A stretch of 64,000 nucleotides of DNA. Source: CAYRFF01 sp964436125 (GTDB taxonomy: Bacteria > Bacteroidota > Bacteroidia > Chitinophagales > Saprospiraceae). Positions 16,834 through 23,759 of the stretch are shown here, in pieces. Each line of letters starts with the position of its first letter. The stretch's first letter is position 1. The notes beneath the pieces are model-generated. The model did not search any database. It worked only from the letters and a program-made list of their open reading frames with translations, and was not told the DNA's origin. The DNA lies in the NCBI GenBank assembly GCA_964436125.1, contig CAYTBT010000012.1, forward strand, positions 20,219 to 84,218. Reading direction: 5' to 3'. The position numbers were made by a program, and so were the translations under genes.

Positions 16834-17811
16834 ATGGCAAATATCGATAAGAAAAAATCTCCTAAGCCCATTGACAAGCTATTCCTCAATGATGTCATTC
16901 AAGGATTAAGTGATAATCCCAAGCATCTTTCCTCCAAGTATTTCTACGACAAAATGGGGGATCAACTTTTCCAGAAGATTATGCATACGCAAGAATATTA
17001 TCTCTTCAGGAGTGAAAAGGATATTTTGTCTGAGCAATCTGCTGCAATTACTGATACATTAAAAGTCTATTCCGACAATTACGACCTCGTAGAGCTGGGC
17101 GCAGGAGATGCAAGCAAATCTATTTTCCTCATAAAAGAGCTTGTTTCTCAAGGTATTTTAAATACATATTATCCTGTAGATATTTCGGGCCACGTTATTC
17201 AGGATCTGGAAGAAACACTTCCGGTAAAAATACCTGATTTAAAACTCAAAGGCTTTAATGGGGAATATATCAATATGCTCAAGGAGATAAATAAGGAATC
17301 CGATAAACCTAAACTCGTGCTATTTCTCGGTAGTAATATCGGCAATTATTTCCCGGATGAAGCCATAGAGTTCTGTCGCGCATTATACGACAATCTGAAT
17401 CCGGGAGATTTAGTTTTTATGGGCTTTGATCTGCAGAAGCACCCATTGATGATACTCAATGCATACAATGACAGCCTTGGCTATACACGGTTTTTCAACC
17501 TCAACCTCCTTAAGCGCATTAATCATGAGCTCGGAGGGGACTTTGAACCCTTCCTCTTTGACCATTATCCTACTTATGATCCGGTGACAGGCACTTGCAA
17601 GAGCTATCTCATAAGTCTTAAAGATCAGGAAGTGCATATCGGCAATGAATTTACTGTTACGCTGCAAGAAAATGAACCGATAAGAATGGAAGTATCTCAG
17701 AAGTACAAGCTCGAAGAAACGGATAAAATGGCTGAAAATTGTAGTTTTAAAGTCATTGAAAAGTTTCAGGATAATCGCAAGTGGTTTGTTGATTGCCTCT
17801 GGCAGCGATAA
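16834..17811 (+). CDS. egtD: L-histidine N-alpha-methyltransferase EgtD
   Basis: 325 residues, typical for EgtD. The opening SSKYFYDKMGDQLFQKIMHTQEYYLFRSE is the family signature for substrate binding. LVELGAGDASKS (about 86-97) is the glycine-rich SAM site, and FLGSNIGNY and MGFDLQKHP follow as in other EgtD proteins. It trimethylates histidine to hercynine, the first step of ergothioneine synthesis, in the cytoplasm. It lies between egtB and a deaminase gene starting 9 bases downstream, all on the same strand. The C-terminal QKY block before the end is also typical. Confidence 0.93.
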   Translation: MANIDKKKSPKPIDKLFLNDVIQGLSDNPKHLSSKYFYDKMGDQLFQKIMHTQEYYLFRSEKDILSEQSAAITDTLKVYSDNYDLVELGAGDASKSIFLIKELVSQGILNTYYPVDISGHVIQDLEETLPVKIPDLKLKGFNGEYINMLKEINKESDKPKLVLFLGSNIGNYFPDEAIEFCRALYDNLNPGDLVFMGFDLQKHPLMILNAYNDSLGYTRFFNLNLLKRINHELGGDFEPFLFDHYPTYDPVTGTCKSYLISLKDQEVHIGNEFTVTLQENEPIRMEVSQKYKLEETDKMAENCSFKVIEKFQDNRKWFVDCLWQR

Positions 17812-17820
17812 AAAAAAGCG

Positions 17821-18258
17821 ATGAAAAAAAGAGATAAACACGTGCAATTTATGCGTCATTGCCTCCATCTAGCACAAGAGACAAAGGGAAGTGGCAATAC
17901 ACCTGTGGGAGCTATTCTGGTAAAAAATGGCAAGATAATCGCAGAAGGAAAAGTAGGTGACAAACTTCTTCAGCCCTCTCTTGCACATGCGGAGATCATT
18001 GCTATCCTGAATGCAGAATCTCTCGGCCATCACGAGTTCCATAATGCGATTATGTACACGACAGTCGAGCCTTGTTTCATGTGTTCTTATCTCATCCGAC
18101 AGAAGGCTGTAGGCACTATCGTTTATGGCACTACGACACCTGCAGGCGGAGATAGCTCGGATTTCCCCTTCCTTCGTTCACCGCATTTTCCGCACTGGGA
18201 TAATCCACCTCGCATCATTCCAGGAGTTTTAAAAGAAGAATGTGAGGCTCTTTTGTGA
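17821..18258 (+). CDS. Nucleoside/nucleobase deaminase (CMP/dCMP deaminase fold)
   Basis: 145 residues with the zinc-deaminase motif: HAE at 56-58 and PCFMC (Cys85, Cys88). The N-terminal part NTPVGAILVKNGKIIAEG is like TadA and guanine deaminases. TadA-type tRNA deaminases and free-base deaminases are hard to separate by eye; the protein lacks the longer basic C-terminus of many TadA proteins, so nucleobase or nucleoside deamination is at least as likely as tRNA wobble editing. It starts 9 bases after egtD and is probably co-transcribed with the ergothioneine genes, though no metabolic link is known. Confidence 0.85.
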   Translation: MKKRDKHVQFMRHCLHLAQETKGSGNTPVGAILVKNGKIIAEGKVGDKLLQPSLAHAEIIAILNAESLGHHEFHNAIMYTTVEPCFMCSYLIRQKAVGTIVYGTTTPAGGDSSDFPFLRSPHFPHWDNPPRIIPGVLKEECEALL

Positions 18259-18285
18259 GGGGATTTTAACCTATCTTTAATATAA

Positions 18286-18298
18286 GCTTCCGCAAATG
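18286..18298 (+). promoter_or_regulatory. 13-bp word GCTTCCGCAAATG upstream of the HMA-AraC gene
   Basis: Exact copy of the recurring intergenic word, 185 bases before the ATG of the copper-type regulator. It could be an autoregulatory operator or a general repeat. Confidence 0.4.
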
Positions 18299-18345
18299 TC
18301 GTTTCTCGTACTCTATATCTTCCTGTCCACCTCTCAACCTTATAA

Positions 18346-18450
18346 ATGGAATACGAGTTAATACCACAATTCCATAAATTGAAAAGTGTGACCGGAAGAA
18401 ATTTCCCGAGATTGCCTATGCGGATTGGCCCTGAGCTCTCGTTCACATAG
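18346..18450 (+). CDS. Possible 34-residue ORF upstream of the regulator
   Basis: A short open frame starts MEYELIPQFHKLKSV and ends GPELSFT. It sits between the deaminase and the HMA-AraC gene, 32 bases before the latter. No family is recognised. It could be a leader peptide, a degraded piece, or chance; an overlapping minus-strand frame is antisense to the deaminase and less likely. Confidence 0.15.
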   Translation: MEYELIPQFHKLKSVTGRNFPRLPMRIGPELSFT

Positions 18451-18482
18451 ATGGACTTTACGCTTAGCTACCACGCAGCTTA

Positions 18483-19067
18483 ATGGAAAGTAAAACTAAT
18501 ACTCAGATGAAACTCTACATAAGAAACATGGTCTGTAGTCGCTGTATTATGGCGGTAAGAAATGAGCTCGAGAAAGTCGGACTTACGCCGCTTTCCGTTG
18601 AACTCGGTGAAGTATGGATTCAAGAAGATGATATCTCCGCAGTGAAAGCAGAATTGCTGAAAGGGCTCAAGGGACTTGGATTTGACATTATCGATGATAA
18701 AAACACCAAGACTATAGACAAAATAAAAAGCCTCATCATCGACCTCGTCCATAATAAAGAAAATGATATCGATATTAAACTCTCGGAATACCTCGCCAAG
18801 AAATTATTCCAGGATTATAGTACTTTAAGCCATCTATTTTCTGAAATTGAAAGTACGACCATTGAAAAGTTTTATATCCAGCAGAAGATTGAAAAAGTAA
18901 AGGAACTGCTTACATACGACGAGCTAAGCCTCAATGAAATTGCCTTTAAATTAAACTATAGCAGTGCTTCGCATCTCAGTAAGCAGTTTAAGAAGGTCAC
19001 CGGACTCAGCCCTACACACTTTAAAAAACTCAAAGACAATAAAAGACGACAAATAGAGGATTTATGA
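18483..19067 (+). CDS. HMA-like metal-sensing domain fused to an AraC-type DNA-binding domain
   Basis: 194 residues. Residues 8-70 look like a heavy-metal-associated (HMA) domain: a beta strand MKLYIRNMVC, then Cys18-Ser-Arg-Cys21, and a helix MAVRNELEKVG. The C-terminal part (about 95-190) is an AraC helix-turn-helix, with LNEIAFKLNYSSASHLSKQF and the closing GLSPTHFKKL. Known HMA domains bind Cu(I) or other soft metals through CxxC, so this is probably a one-component copper sensor acting in the cytoplasm. The next gene on the same strand is a multicopper oxidase, which fits copper-induced control. The domain call by eye is good; the metal is inferred. Confidence 0.82.
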   Translation: MESKTNTQMKLYIRNMVCSRCIMAVRNELEKVGLTPLSVELGEVWIQEDDISAVKAELLKGLKGLGFDIIDDKNTKTIDKIKSLIIDLVHNKENDIDIKLSEYLAKKLFQDYSTLSHLFSEIESTTIEKFYIQQKIEKVKELLTYDELSLNEIAFKLNYSSASHLSKQFKKVTGLSPTHFKKLKDNKRRQIEDL

Positions 19068-19094
19068 TTGAATCCAGTACTCAGAAATCAATTT

Positions 19095-19114
19095 TCATCG
19101 ACTAGAGTCGATGA
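19095..19114. promoter_or_regulatory. 20-bp palindrome after the HMA-AraC gene
   Basis: TCATCGACT (19095-19103) and AGTCGATGA (19106-19114) are perfect inverted copies around a 2-base centre. No T-run follows, so a protein-binding site is more likely than a terminator. Confidence 0.45.
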
Positions 19115-19311
19115 TCAATAAAGGAATTGCCTCAAGAACATTCTATGGACTTGCATTCCGAGTATTTTAACAGTTAAAGTGCTTTAATCGGTGCAAGGCT
19201 ACAGGAAATTTCCGAAAATTGTGCAAATTAAAGCCAAAATAGTATAAGGGCCAGTTGCGAGAAAAGTCTCTCCTTTGTAGTGGATTAAATAGAAATGTTG
19301 AACGGCTAGGG

Positions 19312-19324
19312 CATTTGCGGAAGC
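19312..19324 (-). promoter_or_regulatory. 13-bp word GCTTCCGCAAATG (first of two before the oxidase)
   Basis: Exact copy in minus orientation (CATTTGCGGAAGC on the plus strand), 107 bases before the oxidase start and 64 bases from the next copy in the same orientation. Confidence 0.45.
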
Positions 19325-19375
19325 ATAAAATGCATCCCGATGACATCAAATCGGTTCCTGTGCCATATTGGCAAG

Positions 19376-19388
19376 CATTTGCGGAAGC
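19376..19388 (-). promoter_or_regulatory. 13-bp word GCTTCCGCAAATG (second of two before the oxidase)
   Basis: Exact copy in minus orientation, ending 42 bases before the oxidase ATG, where it would overlap or abut a promoter. The flanks of the two copies differ beyond the 13 bases, so they are not simply a larger duplicated block. Confidence 0.45.
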
Positions 19389-19430
19389 GGATAACATTCA
19401 ATTATTACAAAAAGACAGAAATTAATTAAT

Positions 19431-21848
19431 ATGAACAAGACTCATAGGAATATCACGAGGTTCTTTATTTTCTCATGCCTATCGCTATTGTTATGGCAAC
19501 TTCCACTTGCACAAGAAGTAGTGCGCTATGACCTGTATGTCCGCGATACTATTGTGCATTATGCAGGCAAGGACAAGCGAGCAATTGCAGTAAATGGCAA
19601 GATTCCGATGCCGACACTTTATTTTACACAAGGAGATACCGCAGAAATCGTCGTCCACAATCAACTGGACGAGCCTACCGCCCTACACTGGCACGGCGTA
19701 TGGGTTCCCAATAAAGAAGACGGTGTTCCTTTTCTCACACAGAAACCTATAATGCCGGGAGAAACACATACTTACCGCTTCCCGATTCTTCAACACGGTA
19801 CACACTGGTACCATTCACACTCAGGATTTCAAGAGCAGATAGGCATGTATGGGAGTTATATCATGTTAAAACGAGAAGGTGACAGCACAATTCGTCCCGG
19901 CATAGATAATCTACCCACTATGCCGCTTATTCTCAGTGAATGGAGCAATCTGAAGCCAAAAACAATCCAAAGAATGCTCCACAACTCCAGTGACTGGTTC
20001 TCTATCAAGAAAGGCGCTACGCAGAGTTATTGGGAAGCGATACTGCAAGGACACTTTGCAACCAAGCTCACCAATGAATGGAAGCGAATGCATGCGATGG
20101 ATGTGAGCGATATTTATTACGATAAAGTGCTCATCAATGGACGCGAGCTTCACACAATCCGCAACATAAATGGCCGCGCCTTAAAAGCCGGTGACAAAAT
20201 CCGACTCCGCATTGCCAATGCCGGCTCTTCTTCCTATTTCTGGCTGAATTATGCCGGTGGGGATATCACCGTCGTCGCCAATGATGGGAACGATGTCGTC
20301 CCTGTAAGCGTAGATCGATTGCTCATTTCTGTTTCTGAGACCTATGACATTGTTATAAGTATTCCGGAAAACGGAAAATCTTATCAACTCCTTGCAACAA
20401 CCGAGGATCGGAGCAAGACAGCATCAATTTTCTTTGGAGATGGAGTAAAGCAATACGCCCCGACTCTTCCGCCTTTGAAATACTTTGAAGGGATGAAAAT
20501 GATGAATGCTATGATGAAACTAAATGGGGGCATGAAAGATATGGGTATGCCTATGAGCATGCAGAGTATGGACATGAATTCCGTTATGTATCCGGAATTA
20601 AATAGCAATGCTACGCATCACTCTGATGATGGGCATTCCTCTGGACACCATGACAAGAAAACCGATATCATAGAAAACCATCCACATCATAAGATGCATC
20701 AAGGAATGAACATGGATGATTCAGAAATGCACCACGGACATCAAGACAAGATGTATATGACCGATGAGTCCGTTTCACATAAGAATCACAAGGAGATGCA
20801 AGGCCATCATACAATGCATAAAAATACAGACAATGAGATTAAAACGTTAAATTACACCATGCTCCGCTCGCCGCATAAAACAGTATTGGATGAAGATGCA
20901 CCTGTAAAGGAAATTGAAATCGAGCTTACCGGCAATATGAATCGATATGTGTGGAGTATGAATGAGAAAATACTCTCTGAAAGCGACAAGATCCCGGTGG
21001 AACAAGGTGTAATTCTACGCATTGTTCTCCATAATAATACGATGATGCGTCATCCCATTCATCTGCATGGATTTGACTTCCGCATACTCAATGGTCAAGG
21101 TGAGCATGCCCCTATGAAGACATTGCTTGACATAATGCCGATGGAAACTGACACAATTGAATTTCTCGCCGATAAAGAAGGCTCCTGGTTCTTCCACTGT
21201 CATATCCTATATCACATGATGTCGGGGATGAATCGGGTATTTGATGTCGGGGATTACGACAATCCTCTTCTTCCAAATGCAGAAAAGGCCTACAAGAAGC
21301 TTCAGAGGCATAATAATATGCTTTATTTCAGTGCAGAAAGTGATTTTGCGAGCAATGGAGTTGATGGTGGGGCAAGCCTTTCCAATGCGCGATGGGATTT
21401 ATCTACTGAATGGCGCGTCGGCTATAATGATCTTGATGGCTATGAAGTCGAGACACAACTGGGACGATATATCGGCAGAAAACAATGGTTTAAGCCTTTC
21501 ATCGCATTCGACTGGCACTACAGGAAAATCGAAGATGGAGAAAATACAGAAAACCTCTTCGGTCAGAGGAATGAAAAAGACGCAAGACATGCCTTCAGTA
21601 TTGGATTTGTCTATACACTTCCCATGCTTATCGACCTACAAGCTCAAGTATATCAAGATGGAATTGTACGCATAAGCTTATCACGCGATGATATTCCATT
21701 GAGTCCCCGATTAAGAGCCGGCTTTATGGTAAATACAGATCTGGAATATATGGTAGGCCTCCGCTATATTCTCCATAAAAATATCGGAATCCGTGCACAT
21801 TATGATAGTGATATGGGGCCGGGAATAGGCTTGCAGTTGAATTTATAA
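19431..21848 (+). CDS. Multicopper oxidase (CopA-like) with Met/His-rich insert and CopB-like C-terminal domain
   Basis: 805 residues. A signal peptide (about 1-27) is followed by cupredoxin domains with the copper motifs ALHWHG (His86, His88) and THWYHSH (His125, His128, His130), then, near residues 541 and 588, HPIHLHG and HCHILYHMMSGM. Between about 354 and 470 lies an insert dense in Met and His (MNAMMKLNGGMKDMGMPMSM and repeated HH, MH, HxxMH), as in periplasmic copper-handling proteins. Residues from about 630 to the end change character to a beta-rich pattern (WRVGYNDLDGYEVETQLGRY, FDWHYR, GLRYILHKNIGIRAHYDSDM) like the outer-membrane protein CopB. It probably oxidises Cu(I) in the periplasm, with the tail anchoring it to or in the outer membrane. 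Confidence 0.88.
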   Translation: MNKTHRNITRFFIFSCLSLLLWQLPLAQEVVRYDLYVRDTIVHYAGKDKRAIAVNGKIPMPTLYFTQGDTAEIVVHNQLDEPTALHWHGVWVPNKEDGVPFLTQKPIMPGETHTYRFPILQHGTHWYHSHSGFQEQIGMYGSYIMLKREGDSTIRPGIDNLPTMPLILSEWSNLKPKTIQRMLHNSSDWFSIKKGATQSYWEAILQGHFATKLTNEWKRMHAMDVSDIYYDKVLINGRELHTIRNINGRALKAGDKIRLRIANAGSSSYFWLNYAGGDITVVANDGNDVVPVSVDRLLISVSETYDIVISIPENGKSYQLLATTEDRSKTASIFFGDGVKQYAPTLPPLKYFEGMKMMNAMMKLNGGMKDMGMPMSMQSMDMNSVMYPELNSNATHHSDDGHSSGHHDKKTDIIENHPHHKMHQGMNMDDSEMHHGHQDKMYMTDESVSHKNHKEMQGHHTMHKNTDNEIKTLNYTMLRSPHKTVLDEDAPVKEIEIELTGNMNRYVWSMNEKILSESDKIPVEQGVILRIVLHNNTMMRHPIHLHGFDFRILNGQGEHAPMKTLLDIMPMETDTIEFLADKEGSWFFHCHILYHMMSGMNRVFDVGDYDNPLLPNAEKAYKKLQRHNNMLYFSAESDFASNGVDGGASLSNARWDLSTEWRVGYNDLDGYEVETQLGRYIGRKQWFKPFIAFDWHYRKIEDGENTENLFGQRNEKDARHAFSIGFVYTLPMLIDLQAQVYQDGIVRISLSRDDIPLSPRLRAGFMVNTDLEYMVGLRYILHKNIGIRAHYDSDMGPGIGLQLNL

Positions 21849-21884
21849 GTACCGAAAAGATAGCTTGAATATTATCAGCTCGAT

Positions 21885-21913
21885 CATGCAATGCTCCAGA
21901 GGAGCATTGCATG
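21885..21913. repeat. 29-bp palindrome, copy 1
   Basis: CATGCAATGCTCC (21885-21897) and GGAGCATTGCATG (21901-21913) are perfect 13-bp inverted copies with loop AGA, 37 bases after the oxidase stop. No T-run follows. A second palindrome at 34466-34509 shares the overall 29-base pattern, including TCCAGA in the middle. Confidence 0.6.
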
Positions 21914-22115
21914 AATTTGGAAATAGGCACTGAGAAGATATCTATAAGCATAAACAAGATTAAGCATAAGGGAGTGGAATTATATGAATCCCCAATGAAA
22001 TTAAGTCAAAAAGTATAAAGGAGAGGCACAAAGGTATAAATGAACAATATCTCTTGAATAGCACAATTTAAATTTATAACTTACTAGCCTACTTAAGGTC
22101 ATAAATAATAATGTT

Positions 22116-23543
22116 ATGCGCTACCTCATCCTACTTTTCCTTGTATTTATTTCTCAACAAGCATTTACTCAACAGGCTGTTAAAGATACTGTTTTTACGG
22201 AATATTTCCGGCGTTCAAGTGGCTGGACGGGTGGCGATGGTACGCTCTCTATACCGGTCCCGTGTCTCAATAAGACAATTTGGCTTTTCGGAGATTCTTT
22301 TATCGATCACTTCAGAGCGGCAGATACAACTCTCCCTTGTCTCTTCCAGGTGCGGAATGCCATAATGGTACAGGACCTGGAGAATCCATCAGAATTTATC
22401 ACAATCTTGGACACCTCGAGTACGGGTAATATCATGAATCCCGTCCGAGTCGATAAAGATCACTCTACTTTCATGTGGCCTATGCATGGCTACGCAAAGG
22501 GAGATACGGTATATTCACTCTGGTCTCAATATCAATATAAAAATGAGAAGCTAGAACACACAGGATTATGGCTTGCAACCATCGATGCGCGAGATTTTAC
22601 CGATGTATCCAATATTCTGAGTATAAAAAAACTTCCGCAGCCGACGGATTCAATATACTTCGGCTCAGCGATATTGGTAGATTCTGCAAGAAATTATATC
22701 TATGTGTATGGAGGAAAAGCCGATTGGTTCTTGACGAGACCTGTCGTAGCGAGATTCCCGATAGATCAGCCGATAAGCGGTCAATGGGAATACTACAATG
22801 GGGACAAATGGGGATTGGATTATACACAAGTTGAGGGAATCTTCGGGAAAACCGATCACGTAAGTTCAATCACCGTATTTAAAGAACAAGGCAAATACTA
22901 TTTAATCACTCAGGAAATCGGTTTTCTTACTTGTGGTTATGGAAGGGAGATTTACGCATGGCAGAGTGAAAATCCGTATGGGCCATTTGTCAATAAGAAG
23001 CTTATTTACACCATTGAAGATAAGTACAAAGGCCATTATTGGGTTACCTATAATGCAGTGGCACATCCGGAATTTATTAAAAACAATAAATTGCTCATCT
23101 CCTACAATGTCAATGGATTTGATACAAATCCGGATACGCCTTGTGAACCTGAATGTAAAGATGTGTGGCATGACAGGAGAAATGCTGATGGGTACAGACC
23201 TAAGTTTATCAGAGTCCCCTTAACTATGATCGACTCTACTTTACAAGTTCCCGACGTTCATTATCTTCCTTGTGATGAAAATACTGATCTTGTGAATAGC
23301 GAGATTTCCTCCGCATTTAAAATATTCCCCAATCCCAGTAAGGATGGACATTTCACTATCCTTTACACAGGTGTACCGGCAAGCTCCCCACATCTCTTTA
23401 TTTATGATATGATGGGAAGAAAAGTTAAGGAAATACAGCTGACAAGCAAGCAGACAATATTTCATCTGGAAGGTTCGGGAGTGTATTTTATGTTTGCGGA
23501 AAGCAGAGAAAAAAGGCTTATTTCAAAGCTTGTTGTTTTATAG
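22116..23543 (+). CDS. Secreted propeller-like protein with T9SS sorting domain
   Basis: 475 residues. Signal peptide 1-18 (ending FTQQ). Residues about 30-395 show repeated strand patterns (WLFGDSFIDHF, YIYVYGGKADWF, YYLITQE, KLLISYNVNGFDTNP) resembling five-bladed beta-propeller proteins of the DUF4185/DUF5005 type, which are related to glycoside-hydrolase propellers. Residues about 405-475 form a type IX secretion C-terminal domain: FKIFPNPSKDGHF, then LFIYDMMGRKV and a final GVYFMF...LISKLVVL. It should be exported through the outer membrane by T9SS and attached or released. A carbohydrate substrate is possible; catalytic residues were not identified. Confidence 0.75.
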   Translation: MRYLILLFLVFISQQAFTQQAVKDTVFTEYFRRSSGWTGGDGTLSIPVPCLNKTIWLFGDSFIDHFRAADTTLPCLFQVRNAIMVQDLENPSEFITILDTSSTGNIMNPVRVDKDHSTFMWPMHGYAKGDTVYSLWSQYQYKNEKLEHTGLWLATIDARDFTDVSNILSIKKLPQPTDSIYFGSAILVDSARNYIYVYGGKADWFLTRPVVARFPIDQPISGQWEYYNGDKWGLDYTQVEGIFGKTDHVSSITVFKEQGKYYLITQEIGFLTCGYGREIYAWQSENPYGPFVNKKLIYTIEDKYKGHYWVTYNAVAHPEFIKNNKLLISYNVNGFDTNPDTPCEPECKDVWHDRRNADGYRPKFIRVPLTMIDSTLQVPDVHYLPCDENTDLVNSEISSAFKIFPNPSKDGHFTILYTGVPASSPHLFIYDMMGRKVKEIQLTSKQTIFHLEGSGVYFMFAESREKRLISKLVVL

Positions 23544-23759
23544 AAATTCGATCAACATAAAAAGAGAAAGCCTTTAGGGATAAGCTCGTGGCATAGACTT
23601 CATTCCTTTCTTTCTATCCTCTTCACGAGGCATCCAATCCCATATTTTATATTAAAAAATCGCATCTTCTTTTATCATAAAAGAGAAAATTTAATATCTT
23701 GGGCGTTCAAGTTGTTATAGGAATTCCTAAAACAATAATCCAAAACTTGAAGAACGTAT

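Larger units (their letters stand above)
19068..19430. other. Control region between the copper-type regulator and the multicopper oxidase
   Basis: 363 bases without a gene. It contains a 20-bp palindrome (19095-19114) just after the regulator stop and two direct copies of the 13-bp word (19312-19324 and 19376-19388), the second only 43 bases before the oxidase ATG. A minus-strand frame at 19167-19397 crosses both words and has no protein-like features. Confidence 0.6.

Noticed and set aside
18123..18446. 107-codon minus-strand frame near the deaminase
   Set aside because: Mostly antisense to the deaminase gene and its spacer; composition reflects the opposite strand.
21885..21913. Palindrome as a terminator for the oxidase gene
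   Set aside because: The stem is perfect but no T-run follows on either strand; treated as a repeat.
21724..22036. Possible minus-strand transcript antisense to the oxidase end, with TACCTTTG at 22029-22036 and a 77-codon frame
   Set aside because: The box is an isolated match in AT-rich DNA, the frame is a mirror of the oxidase tail, and no terminator follows.
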